This document shows positions 34,861-45,900 of a stretch of 64,000 nucleotides of DNA, piece by piece. The notes below the pieces were generated by a model. That model had not been told where the DNA came from and did no database searches. It was given only the letters and a program-made list of their open reading frames with translations. The first letter of the stretch is position 1. Each line of letters opens with the position of its first letter. Source of the DNA: Cheilinus undulatus (taxonomy: Eukaryota; Chordata; Actinopteri; Labriformes; Labridae); assembly GCF_018320785.1 (NCBI RefSeq), contig NC_054886.1:2567177-2631176 (forward strand), written 5' to 3'. Made by a program: the position numbers and the translations under genes.

Positions 34861-35239
34861 CCCTGCTCTTTCAAGGAAGTCAGAAAAAATGAGTCATGCA
34901 TGATTTTGTGCCAACTGTGAAAGAAAGAAACTAGCATCATCACAAACTGTGTTGAATAAGGAAGCAGAGACCTTCCATGGAGATAGTTGATTTCATTGTG
35001 GTTTCCTCTTTTGTAGATTCACTGGTACTGTGTGTGTGTGTTCTGACACACACACAGTGCCAGTGCTTGCAGCGTGAATAAAATCACCTTCTCAAATTCA
35101 GTAGGGCAGCATTTTATTCTGATTTAATTTTATCCAATCATTCTAATCCCTGAGTTTTATTCAAGGTGTTAGAGTCCATCACCAGCCCCTCCCCTGCACA
35201 TTTTACTGATGATTCTCAGGATTTATGTGACTTTTAACA
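34861..35239. other. Non-coding; TG/CA dinucleotide inverted pair
   Basis: TGTGTGTGTG at 35029-35040 and ACACACACAC at about 35046-35056 form a short hairpin-capable pair. Nothing else recognised. Confidence 0.5.
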
Positions 35240-36081
35240 ACAAAGTCAGGGACATCAGGGAAAATATCACGCTTTCAGCCCATATTTTGGCATCCTTGGC
35301 AGCAATAGCTGAAATCAAGCGTTTGTGATAACTGGTGATGAGTCTTTCTCATCACTGTGGAGACATTTTGACCCACTCTTTTCACAGAATTGCTTTAACT
35401 CAGCCATATTGGAGGGTTTTCCAGCATGAACTGCCGTTAAAGGTCACACCACAGCATCTCAGTTGGATTTAAGTCCGGACCCTGACTTGGCCACTCCAAA
35501 ACCTTAATTTTAGTTTTTCCTGAGCTGTTCAGTGGTGGACTTGCAGGTGTATTTCTGGTTGTTGTCCTGCTGCATAACCCAAGAGCACTTGAGCTTGTCA
35601 TTGTTCCATCAATCACAGCAAGTGGTCCAGGTCCTGAAGCAGCCAAGCAGCCCCAGACCATCACACTGCCACCACTATGTTTGACTGTTGGCCTGATGTT
35701 CATTTTATCAAATACTGTCTTTTTTTTACTCCAGATGTAATGGATTCAAACCTTCCAGAAAGTTCAACTTTTGTCTCATCAGTCCACAGAATATTTGGCC
35801 TGGGTGTGGCCAGTGAAATTAAATGCAGCTTTCCAAAAACTGTGGTTAATCACAATTAACTCATGATTTAACAAGGGGGCAATTACTTTTTACAGAGGGC
35901 CAGAGAGGTTTGAACCCCCCCTTAAAAAATTAAATAATCTTTCAAACACTGCATTTTCCATTTACTTGGGTTGTCTTTGTGAAATATAAAAATTGGGTTG
36001 ATGATCCGAAACATTTAAGTGTGATAAATACGCAAAAAACTCAGGAATCAGAATGGGGCAAATACTTTTTCACACCACTGT
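35240..36081 (-). mobile_element. Tc1-like transposon remnant, internally deleted
   Basis: Minus-strand translation over 35437-35703 keeps transposase landmarks: VKHSGGSVMVWGC, then after deletion EWPSQGPDLNPTEMLW with the DDE-region PDLNP(I)E signature. Flanking words such as GCAGCAATAGCTGAAATCAAG and ACTTTTGTCTCATCAGTCCAC are typical of this fish family. The right end at 36081 reads CTTTTTCACACCACTGTA. The catalytic domain is incomplete, so it is inactive. Confidence 0.8.
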
Positions 36082-36084
36082 ATC

Positions 36085-36545
36085 GTAGCATCTCCTTCAC
36101 CAAGTATCAATTTTTTCAAACTAATTGCTGATATCAGCTGAAGTCTATGACAATGGAAAAAAATCAATAGCTTGTAAATTGTTTGTCCAGTGAGGTCAGC
36201 AGAGGTGAAGGTCATAGAGCAGGAGAAAGTTAGTACAACAAACATGGCAGCAGCAGGAGAGGACATTAGGAATGCAGGCAGGGCATAAATGAGATGGACA
36301 TGTACATGAGGCTTGCGAGAAGTGCTACATGAAATAAAACACTGCGGAAATACGACAAACATGAGAGCAAGGCTAATGCTAAACCAGCTAAACAGTTGAA
36401 AAAATGGTATAGATCAGAATATATGGCAATATATGGTATCACAATATTCACTGTATTGCAAAATGTTTAAAATTGCAATAATATCAAATTGTGACCCAAG
36501 TATCCTGATAATATCGTATCGTGGGGCAACGCGTGATTCCCACAC

Positions 36546-36549
<4 letters not shown>
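36085..36549. mobile_element. hAT-like fragment with GTGTGGGAATC terminus
   Basis: In reverse complement the right end reads TAGGTGTGGGAATCACGCG. It continues with GATACGATATTATCAGGATAC and CAATATTGTGATACCATA-like words, a pattern I know from fish hAT elements. No left end is present. Confidence 0.5.

Positions 36550-36602
<53 letters not shown>
36550..36602. repeat. TA dinucleotide microsatellite
   Basis: Uninterrupted TA repeat of about 26 units, directly abutting the stop codon of the 25-codon frame at 36602-36679. Confidence 0.98.
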
Positions 36603-36605
<3 letters not shown>

Positions 36606-36679
36606 CTAAATGAAGCTAATTCAAAGGTTGTCTTACCTCCAGGCAGGTGCAGGTCGAAGAGAGGTCTGCTGAAGGCCAT
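36602..36679 (-). CDS. 25-codon frame behind a heat-shock-type promoter (fragment)
   Basis: ATG at 36679-36677 starts MAFSRPLFDLHLPGG and stops at TGA in 36604-36602. Codon 14/15 coincides with a good donor, CTGGAG/GTAAGA (36637/36636), so the frame could instead be the first exon of a spliced gene. About 24 bases upstream is GGATATTTAA, and about 50 bases upstream a perfect heat shock element. The arrangement resembles the 5' end of a small heat shock protein gene cut off by the TA repeat, but too few residues remain to prove homology. It could also be a distal untranslated exon of the GPCR. Confidence 0.3.
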
Positions 36680-36728
36680 TTCCAGACGTTCACTGAAGAG
36701 TTAAATATCCACGGTCCGAGATGTTTGT

Positions 36729-36743
36729 AGAAGTTTCTAGAAG
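36729..36743 (-). promoter_or_regulatory. Heat shock element (nGAAnnTTCnnGAAn)
   Basis: The plus strand reads AGAAGTTTCTAGAAG, three perfectly spaced alternating pentamers. The minus strand continues TTCTAC for a partial fourth unit. A second partial element, GTAGAAGGTTCCAG, lies at about 36838-36850, and TATATGAGG is at 36853-36861 on the minus strand. HSF1-type trimers bind such sites; occupancy here is inference. Confidence 0.6.
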
Positions 36744-37173
36744 TTGTCTCAGTGCTCTCCAAAAGTTAGCTTCACAAGTTAGCTTACCAGCTCAGATTAG
36801 CATGTCTACCGCTCAGTTTTAGTGCAAAAGGGGAGAGTAGAAGGTTCCAGGGCCTCATATACCCTCGGGTCGTTTCCATGACAATAAATGACGTGTGTGC
36901 TCTTAAGCTCATATACACACGGAGAAACATGTATTTTCATACTCCTCAACTATGATCTTTGTTATATTTTTCCCTTTTTTGCCTTACTTAGCCTATATTT
37001 GTTAGTAAGTCTTTACAGGTAGCTCTTCTTTTAAATTTACCTTTCATATTAGCGTTACTACGGTGGCCCTGAAGGCCAACAGGATCAATATTTCAAAAGT
37101 GCAAAATAAATTTCACAAAACACAAAAATATTTCACTAAACAAAAATATTGCACAAAAAACAAAAATATTGTA

Positions 37174-37176
<3 letters not shown>

Positions 37177-37204
<28 letters not shown>
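37177..37204. repeat. TA dinucleotide microsatellite
   Basis: Short TA run preceding a hAT terminus at 37209. Confidence 0.95.
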
Positions 37205-37208
37205 GCTA

Positions 37209-38020
37209 CAGGTTCTCAACCTTTTCAGCCTGCGCCCCCCAAAATAGAGGTCCCAGGACCCCAGAGATCCCAGATGTACCTGAGGGTGTTTGAACACAGA
37301 CATGGCCCAGATAACTGGGGACCATGGAGGCCAGAAAAATCATGGTCCATCATGAAGTTAAGCTGTGAAGACAACATTTTATATTTAACCTGAATAATTA
37401 GTCTGTGCTGGAGTATAGCCTCCTAAGAAATGTAAATCCCTTCTCCTCAGAATAAAAAAGGGTTAAAATTGTGAAAAATTTCAGAGAAAAGGTGGGGAAA
37501 TGGGATTTAAGGATTTTTAAAAGTAGAATAAAAGGGTTTAAATGGCAAAAACGGGAACAAAAAAGTAGTAAAGGGGGTTAAAAGAACAGGAATATTGGCT
37601 TCAAAGTGGCTTAAAGGTGGTGAAATGGGTTTAAATACCAGCAAAAATGGGCATAAAAAAAGGGAAATGTGGATAAAATAAATAAAACTGGGCATGAAAA
37701 GTGGTGAAAATGTGTTAATAATGAGAATAATGGTTCAACAGAAGCAGCAATTGGCAGAAAGTGACAAGAATTGATTAAGAAATGACAAAAAGTGGTAATA
37801 AAAGGTGGAGTGGGTAGAAAAGCAAATAAAATGGCTTAAAAGAAGAAGTGGGTAGAATAGTGGTGAAATGGGTTTAAAGTGTCATAATTTGGTGGGAAAA
37901 AGTGATGAAAAGCTAAAAATGTGGCAAGATTGATGAGAAGTGGTAAGAATGGGTAAAAACTGATTAAAGTGGTGAATAAAAGTGGGTAAAACTGAGTGGG
38001 AAAGTTTTTAAAGGTGTCAA
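37209..38020 (+). mobile_element. hAT element, left part, with degenerate GGGTTAAAA array
   Basis: CAGGTTCTCAACCTTTTCAG starts at 37209. Then come GCGCCCCCCAAAATAGAGG and GTTTGAACACAGACATGG, matching inverted sequence at 43620-43778. From 37440 to 38020 the body is a degenerate array of GGGTTTAAAGTGG/GGTGAAATGGG units. No right terminus is visible; Phe/Pro-rich minus-strand frames across the array are artefacts of the repeat. Confidence 0.65.
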
Positions 38021-38190
38021 AAAAAAACACTTTCAAGTATATCTCAAAATATTTTGAAGTTACTGATTTAAATCATGTGACCAGTATAATAAAGATTTAT
38101 CATGTAATGACTGGTTTTCATATCATTCCTCCCTGTTCACCAACTGTTGTTATTAACTCTATCACTGAAGTCACATTAATAAGACAGTTA

Positions 38191-38356
38191 ACCCTTTAGT
38201 CTAAAGAAGGACACGAAACCTGGAGGAGAACGGTCCAGGAGTGAAACAGAGGAACCAGAGAGAGGACCAGTTGACCCTTTAGTCTAAAGAAGGACACGAA
38301 ACCTGGAGGGGAACGGTCCAGGAGTGAAACAGAGGAACCAGAGAGAGGACCAGTTA
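38191..38356. repeat. 83-bp tandem repeat, two copies
   Basis: The unit starts ACCCTTTAGTCTAAAGAAGG at 38191 and again at 38274. The two copies differ at about one position (GGAGGAGAAC versus GGAGGGGAAC), so the duplication is recent. Confidence 0.95.
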
Positions 38357-39589
38357 TAGTCAGACAGCATAATTTCCCTGTACAGACGTTACAGACTTCC
38401 TCAGGGCTCTTCAGCCTCTTTATCTGACCCAGGTCAGTGCTCCCAAACATTCTTTTACTCGGTATTCCCAGTTTCTAATCCAATCCCAGTGCTTAGATAT
38501 TAAACATTAAACAAAAGTAGACAAAAGTGGAGAGTGATTCTATGAAATCAGCTCAGAGACGAGCAAGAAACGAGCATTTTGAAGACTGTTTGAGCCATTG
38601 TTTTATCAAATGTTTGTAGAATAATGTTTTGGAGCTCTGCATGTGTCTATCCAGGCGTACTGGGCGTGTCGTCTTTACTGATAGTTACAGACTTCATTTT
38701 CAGCTGATTTAGGCTACAGGCAACATGAAGCTATGCTAAGTAGAGCCTGCTGCCAGTGATGTCATTTAGAAAGGTCATGTGACTAAAAAACAACTAATCT
38801 ATCCATGTTTAAAGTGACATTTTACTAGAAGACTTCAGATTCTCCTCCACAGAGAAAGGAGATGGACTGTTTGGTAGAATCAGTTTTAGTAGCTGTATTT
38901 GTAAAATAGCTGTTGCTCCTTTTCAATCCTCTTTCCTACACATCAGCAAACATCCACTCAATAAGACCACAGCGTCTGATTTATTGATGAGAACATTTCA
39001 AAGTTTATCAGGTCAGTGTAACTGGAGTGTTTTAAATCAACAAGACATGTTGATTGAGTATTTTAATTAAAGGTAAGCCTGAAGTTTACTAGAACACCAT
39101 TTTGATTCTAAGCTGACATTTATTAAATGATCCTGGTCTATGAGAGTAATCAGCTGAATGTGAAGATCCTAAATCAAACTTTAAATCTAACTGGATGGCA
39201 TGGTGTTTGGTCATTTTAAGATCATTTCTTTTTTCTTTATTAAATCATGTTGAAATGTGGGGCTACCTATTTCCCCACACTCCTGTTTCCCCTTGATTCT
39301 GCAGTAAAGTCATTCTGCCACTAGATGGAGACAAAGAACAGCTGCTTGGTGAAGTCAGAGCAGATTCTGCAGGCCATTTCACACACAGAGAAACAAATGA
39401 GATCAATATGTGTGTGAATCTGTGTTGTTGAGTGCACAGACGTATGCCAGACTGATTCATTTAAAAACAGAATCATGAAAACCCCTCCCATAGGCTTTAA
39501 GCTAACAGGATATTTGGCGTTGGCTATTAGAACTTCGAAGGATGACATATCCATCAACTAAACAAAGGTTCACTCACTCATGTTATGTC
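38357..39589. other. Non-coding, no gene supported
   Basis: No recognisable protein or repeat. The 39321-39557 opening on the minus strand lacks motifs. Confidence 0.45.
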
Positions 39590-39748
39590 TCTCTGAGTTC
39601 AAAGGGGTTGAGGTCAGGACTGCTGGCAGGACATCCCATCCTCTGCACTCCCAAACTCTGGAGGTAGTCTCTGATAAACCCTGCTCTGTGGGGGCCAGCC
39701 CCATCATAGAGGAGTTCAGTCCCAGACTGTGGAGATATGGGATCAGGG
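39590..39748 (-). mobile_element. Tc1-like transposase C-terminal fragment
   Basis: Minus-strand translation gives LLYDGAGPHRAGFIRDYLQ and then RMGCPASSPDLNPFELRE. This corresponds to the second Asp and the SPDLNPIE block of Tc1-family DDE transposases, with the canonical DNAxPHRA changed to DGAGPHRA. Only about 53 codons remain. It abuts a hAT-like terminus at 39745. Confidence 0.75.
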
Positions 39749-39810
39749 CCGGTCCAAGCTTACCTGGGGTCCTAAGCAAAGTTTGACTGAGGGCCCCTCA
39801 TCCAATGATC
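39745..39810 (+). mobile_element. hAT-like terminus, isolated
   Basis: CAGGGCCGGTCCAAGC followed by GGGGTCCTAAGCAAAG and GAGGGCCCCTCA is the pattern of a hAT left end. No right end was found. Confidence 0.4.
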
Positions 39811-40524
39811 ACTGTAACTGATGCAGTCAATGCTAGATAATCTGCACATATGCAACTAATCTAAACCCCAGTGGAGAAACATGAGGTAACAGAACTTGAG
39901 ATTTTGTTCATTTTATTTCAAACCACATTATAGATATTGAGAGAAATTCAACATATAATGTTGCGTACATTACTTTAGTTAAAGCTGAAGTGATCTGTCT
40001 CAGTTAAATGTTTAAATGAGTTAAACTAGACTCATGTATCTGACCAGTGTGTATGAACTGTCTATTTAGTCCACTGATGATCATCCCTGTACATAATGGT
40101 AGTGACTATTAGATCCACACTCTGGGCCCACTGGCATGCATGCAGTAAACTGAGCTGTGAGCTGGACTGTTGTGGATCTGGAGAGGACTGTGATTGTCTC
40201 TGGGAGATCAGGAAGTCCTCCACTCCTCTGTCTCTGCTGGGATGTTCTGGGTTTTACCTTTCTGCACACAGATGAAGAAAGTTTCCTGTCTCCCCTCTCT
40301 GTTCTGGACTGTCTGTTAGGAGACGGCTGTGTTGGAGCCCCTTAAGGTCCTGAAGTCTGTAGGAGTGGACACTTGTGAAGGAGATGGACTTCTTCCTCTT
40401 TTTCTCCTCTGTCAGTCATTCTTCTGGAGACCCTCCTCATCAGCATGCATCCAAACTAAAAAATAAAATCAATCTTTTTAATGTGTTAATGGTAAAAACT
40501 TACATTTATGTACAAAACACAGAA
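39811..40524. other. Unresolved; possible exon-like segments
   Basis: The minus strand at 40081-40440 contains two short open stretches: one beginning MTDRGEKEEEVHLLHKC near 40419, and one with RQRSGGLPDLPETITVLS near 40200. Their Glu-rich or Ser-rich style is loosely like N-terminal exons of fish NLR genes, but stops intervene and I cannot assign them. Confidence 0.25.
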
Positions 40525-40527
40525 ATC

Positions 40528-41030
40528 AGGGCTGGAAAGTAACTAATTACATTTACTCTAGTTATTGTAATGGAGTAGCTTTTTGGTGTACTTGTACTTT
40601 TACTGAAGTATATTTTTAGGGAAATATTGTACTTCACTACATTTTAAAAAGCTTTAAGTAAAAAATAACACTAAAAGCCAAAATTAGAAGATTCTAGTCT
40701 TTTGCCAATGAGAAAATGAGCAGAAGTTTGACTTTCACAGCACATGATGGTCAGCAGAGAGAGAATGATTCCACATTTCATCCTCAAACAGCTGCTGCAT
40801 TTGACTTTAGGTTAATTCTCACCTTAAAACAACCTGGTTAGAGATTCATATTCTCTTGTAGTTATTTCACATTAAGAAAAGATCAGATTTTACTGTAAAA
40901 CCTCCTCAGGTATCCAAAATAGATACTCAGGACTTTGAGTAAATTTTAAATGACTTACTTTTGACTTTTACTTGAGTAGATTTACAGATTACTACTTTGA
41001 TTTCTACTGAAGTACATTTTATCCCTCCTA
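40528..41030. mobile_element. Nonautonomous DNA element with GTACTTGTACTT words
   Basis: CAGGGCTGGAAAGTAACTAA at 40528, then TGTACTTGTACTTTTACTG and GAAATATTGTACTTCACTAC. Near 41010 comes the inverted-style TGAAGTACATTTTATCCCTCC. This is a familiar teleost element type, probably hAT. TSD not resolved. Confidence 0.55.
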
Positions 41031-41920
41031 TAGTCAGATATTACACAGAGACTTGATGCAAGCTTGGTTTTCTTCATTAAACGCTAAATTAACAGGCTAA
41101 AGATCTACAAAGTCCCATCATTCCTCTATAATCATGTAAATCTGGATAAATTCATGAAACCGTGTCTTACCTGTGATCGTATTTATCTATCCCTGTGGTC
41201 TGCAGATGCTGTCTGTGTGCAGGAGGGCATGACGAGTCTGCTAACTTTGATCCTCTTTATGTCCTTTCTCCCGGTCCGTACTAAAACAGTTAGACCCTAC
41301 ACAGCTCAGCTTCCTGCTAAGAAGAGACTAAACTGTGTGTTGTGTCCCGATTCAGATTTCATGCTCAGTTATAAAGACATTTCTCTATGATGAGAGCAAT
41401 CTTACAGATTTATTTTATTTAACTTTCATTTTGCTAGGTTAGTCCTGTTGAGACCTCTTTTTAAGGGAGGCCTGACCAAGAAAGGCAGCAATCCACAGTT
41501 TGAACAACCAGTCCACCTGAACACATACAGGACACATTAAATGATAAAAGACAATAATAAATCATCAACTAAAACAGGCACATCTGGAAACTTTGGATTC
41601 ATCAGTCTTCACTGGGCATTTAGACACATTCAGAGTTTTTTTACTTTAAATTCAGTCTGCAGATTTCAGTTTATGACCACGATCTGAACCATGTAATGAG
41701 AGCTGGAGGATTTAAACACCTAGTCCTGATCAAACAAAGGCAGTCCAGACCACAGAGTCACTTCCTGTTGACATGAAAAATAATCATGTGTAAAAACATT
41801 CAGTTGGTTCTAGTTTGGTAGCAATGAGGGGTTAAATAAGTCAGGATGAACCTCGGCACACACACATGTCAGCATATGTGGCAGACAGTCCATTAAACAC
41901 CACTGAGGAGAGTTTCTGTT
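41031..41920. other. Non-coding, no gene supported
   Basis: No recognisable gene or repeat. The 41154-41390 opening has no motif. Confidence 0.45.
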
Positions 41921-41928
41921 ATCTAGAC

Positions 41929-43778
41929 CAGTGGTTCTCAACCTTGGGGTCGGGACCCTATTGGGGGTCGCGAGACACTGACAGGGGGTCTCTGGATGCC
42001 TTAACTCATTGAGTGCCAATGACGTATATATACGTCAAAGTGTTTTTTTGGCGGCTGGCACAAGGGGGCGTGCTCACGCCTCCTGTGAGTAATTTTGGGG
42101 CTTCTGGGATACGTAGTCAGAACACTACAGTCGGAAGTGATGGTAGATCAAACATCAGAGGTGGAGACCCTGGGGTCAAAGAGCAGAGCGATCATTACGG
42201 AGGTAATCTAAGCTAAAAGTTCTAACTTAGATGCTGGAAGAAACTTTAAACTTTTGCCTGAGAAATCACTTACTCACTGAAACCGACACTGAACTTAACG
42301 ACAGCAAATCCAGGGATCAGCGCTTTCGTTGATCTGCCTCGGCCGGCCGGAGGTCTCCCCATGTGTCGGACAAATAAGGCAGCCTCTCGCCAGCTGGTGC
42401 ATACAACGACAAACAGAAGAGGATGTGGGTGTATAGGGAGGTCACGTGGAGGCCGTCCAGTTCCAGAGTGTGAATGGCATGACAGTGACTGGAAGCATTG
42501 TTATTTATTTTACAATAAAATAACATTTGTAATACAATTTTCAGATGTCTTTTATGTCATTGAAGGCAAAAAAATAAAATTCAAATCATTGTTCTTCTTG
42601 ACAGACTCTCTTTCACAAAAGTGCATTTTTCTCAGCTTTCTAGAAAAAAAGTGGTCTTTTTGGTGAAACTAGCCTCTATTCAACTTAAGATAAATCAAGA
42701 ACAGAACAAGCTACAAACAACTGTTTTTTTCCATGATGAAATAGAGAGTTTCTTCTTTCATTTGAGCTATTTGGTGTTTGCAGAATCATGGTACAAAATA
42801 TTCTGTGGGTCTTGAAAGTTGACTCAAAATGGCCAAAAACGCTGGCACAAGCCACTTTCCATTCTATAAAAGGGCTGGCACTCAATGAGTTAAAAGACTA
42901 GGAATATTTTTTTAAATTACACTGTTGCCACTTAAAACCAATTTTGCCAGATTTCAAACCATTGTCATCACTTTTTTTTCCCACCAATTTTGCCAACTTT
43001 AACACATTTTTCCCACTTAAAACCCATTTCTTGCCAGTTTTAAACCCTTTCCACCACTTTTTTTGCCACTACTAAACCAAATCTTGCCACTCTGCCTGTT
43101 TTTGGCTCTGCTGTCCCATTATTGCCACTATTAACCCCTCATTAGCACTTTTTACGCCACATTTCATAACTTCATATGCAAATTTTTGCCAGTTTCTGCC
43201 TTAGCCAACCCTTTTTTGCCAGTTTATATCAATTTTTCATCCCATTTCACCAAATTTCTACCCATTTTTGCTACTTTAACACAATTTCAGCCACTTTTTT
43301 TAATCCCCTTTTACCACTTATTATGCCTCATTTTGCCACTTAAACCCATTTTTGCCATTTTTGGTTATTTTTTTGTCACTTTTATCTAAATTTCCAATTT
43401 CCAATCCAATGTCACCACCTTTCCCACAATTTCTTGCCATTATTAACCCATTTTAGCTATTTTTAATGTATTTTAATTCTGTTTTAAATTAACATTTTTA
43501 AGAGGGCTACTTACTGCACAAATGAAATAAAAAGATATTTGTTTCTTTAACAAGAGTGGTTAGGATTCAGGTTATAAATAAAATACTACAGCTTAACTTT
43601 ACAATGGACCATGATTTTCCTGGCCCCCATTTTTCCCCCCGAATGGGCGCCCCTGTCTCCACATAACTATTCCAAATTGTGCATGGCTGTGTTCAGCCAC
43701 CCTCAGGTACAATGGGGGTCCTCGGTCTGTGGCATCTTTATTTTGGGGGTTGCGGGCTGAAAAGGTTGAGAACCCCTG
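41929..43778. mobile_element. hAT element with TSD, hosting a piggyBac-like element
   Basis: The left end CAGTGGTTCTCAACCTT (41929) and the right end read inward, CAGGGGTTCTCAACCTT (43778), match at 16 of 17. Target duplications are ATCTAGAC (41921-41928) and ATCTAGAG (43779-43786), 7 of 8. The interior includes a reversed degenerate CCACTTTTTGCCA/TTAACCCATTTTTG array (42905-43470). Removing the nested element leaves about 0.96 kb without transposase. Confidence 0.88.
42001..42893. mobile_element. piggyBac-like nonautonomous element, TTAA TSD
   Basis: TTAA is present at both edges (42001-42004 and 42890-42893). The 14-base inverted terminus CTCATTGAGTGCCA is perfect at both ends. Just inside the left end is the perfect palindrome GACGTATATATACGTC (42021-42036), and GGCTGGCACAAG words occur near both ends. 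The TTAA target duplication is diagnostic of piggyBac-type insertion. No DDD transposase is encoded; the 101-codon frame at 42361-42666 has no motif. It lies inside the hAT at 41929-43778 and is the younger insertion. Confidence 0.85.
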
Positions 43779-43786
43779 ATCTAGAG

Positions 43787-45900
43787 AGCAGTTCTTTGTG
43801 GCCCACTCAGAGAGAGAAGGTAAGAAAAAGTCATGTTAATGAAGAGCAGACTATGACTGCGTTTATCCCGGTTATGGATCTGCAGAAAAAAAAGAGACTG
43901 AGAGGATGGCAAGGATTGAAAGGGAGATCTCAAATAAATAAGCTTAATATTACTTGATATTACAAATTATTATCACTATTAGGCGATTAGAATTATTATT
44001 ATTAAACACTACCAAAGTTTGGCAGAGACACCAAGAAAGACTGAAGCAACCAAGCAGCAACCTCCAGTCCTGAAAAATGAGGCCAATGCGAATTGCAAAC
44101 AATTGCAATACCGTGACTGTCCACTTGAGGCTGGCTGCAGGAACACCGGAAGTCCTGTCTGCACACGTTAAACAGCAGGTTTTTACACTAGAAATAACCT
44201 GGTTTACAGCCTGGTTAAAAAAAAACAAACGTGTCTCATTAGCTAGTGTCTTATTGTGCTCTCACTGTACGGGGGGTGAATTTTTTTGTACCACAATCAT
44301 TTGGATTTTATTTAGGATAAACATCACTTCACGCTGATTGGCATGTCTCATTTGATTGACAGAGAGCTCAACAGGCAGAGGCTACGTTCTTGTCTACCAG
44401 AATGCTAGCTAGCTAGCTGACAGGAAGTCGCGCTCAGTGGGTGGGCCATTAGGTTGATCCAAAGTTTGGTTGAGACCGCAATTTCAATACGGAAGCCTCC
44501 GTGGACTGGCTTCAATAGCTGTTTGAGTCTACCTATTGTAAGCAGATGGATGATGTCACACAGGGTTTGTCCAATTCTTTCTCCAGTCTATGGTTAAACG
44601 GGGGCAGCTCAAAGTGGGCCTTGAAAAAGGTTACACTCTTTCTTTGAAAAGTACACCAGAAGAGTCATTGTTTCTAAATTTCAGGACTGGGAAGCATCGA
44701 CAAACTGCAGGATGCTTACCGAGTACCGTCTTTCCATCTTCAGCTCACAGAGCTCTAATTCCTGGTAACTCATGGCGTGGGCAGTCATTCTCAGTCTCCA
44801 CAGTAAACTACGCTCACATTTCATTAATGGCTGAAAAATTTCACTGTTCAGTTCAAGTTTTATCTAAATATCAGGGTGTTATGACACAAAACTGCCAACA
44901 GTTCACAGACTGATACTCTGCAGACACAGCCTTTCAGCTGTCACTCTCTCTGGGCAGAGATCAGCTGTTCCTCCACCACACAGACGCAGTATTTACAGTA
45001 TCTGAAGTTGAATTAAGTTAAATCAAATCTGCAACTGCGCAGGTAGTCTAGAGCAGCCAGAAAACAGGATACTGTGTATACATGACACAGTATCCCATTT
45101 TCTTCTGGAGTTATCTGGGTAGGAAAACCGGGTTTCTCAAAACCTGGATACTGTAATATCCTGGTTTCTGAAGATGTAGTGTTACATGATCCAGGGTAAA
45201 ATCCTGAGTATTGAAGATACAAGGACTGTTTTAATCCTGCCTGACTTCAATCTGCAGCTCCTTACTCCCTCGTGTCTGCTGTAGTGTTAGGGCTTCAGGT
45301 TTCCTGCACCTAGCAGGCAACAAGAACTCTGAGCTTCAACATAAATCTACATCTCTAATCTCCTCCCTGGTGTGTGTGTGTAAAAATGAGCCTGCTGTAT
45401 TTTAGAAAGAACAGAGAGAGAAGCCGTGTCAACCCTTGAGACTCAGCTACGGCGGCCTTGTGTGGTTGGAAGAAAAAACCCTCCTGCGATGAATTTACGT
45501 CCACAATAATTCCACAAAAACTAGAAAAATTTAAAATCCTCAAAAGCTTGTAAAATTAATCTAGAAGTTTTGCTGACAAAATCCAACCAAGAACTAAAAT
45601 TGGGGTTTAAAGCCTTTTTATTTTGACAAAAATTTGGCAAAAATATGTACCAAAAAATACTCAGGAAATTCAAAAATAAAACCTGAGTTGATTAGAGTCA
45701 GCAAATTTCATTGAGAAGTACAGGCATCAACAGCAAAAAAAAAATGGATTATATGAAAATTTAAATGATTACATGAATGAAAAAAGATTTAAAAGTCAAT
45801 TTTAAAGCAAAAACAAATAATATATAGGTACCAAAAATTTAAAATCAAATCAAAATAAAAAATCATGAGCTGAAACCACAAAAGATAGCTTTTGGTTAAA
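43787..45900. other. Non-coding; possible larger repeat flank
   Basis: No gene recognised. GACTGCGTTTATCCCGGTT at about 43857 is the approximate inverse of AACGCAGTCTATG near 47298. AACCGGGTTTCTC and CCTGGATACTG words at 45050-45200 resemble the minisatellite at 46820-47285. These hint that 43850-47310 may be one old element. Confidence 0.3.
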
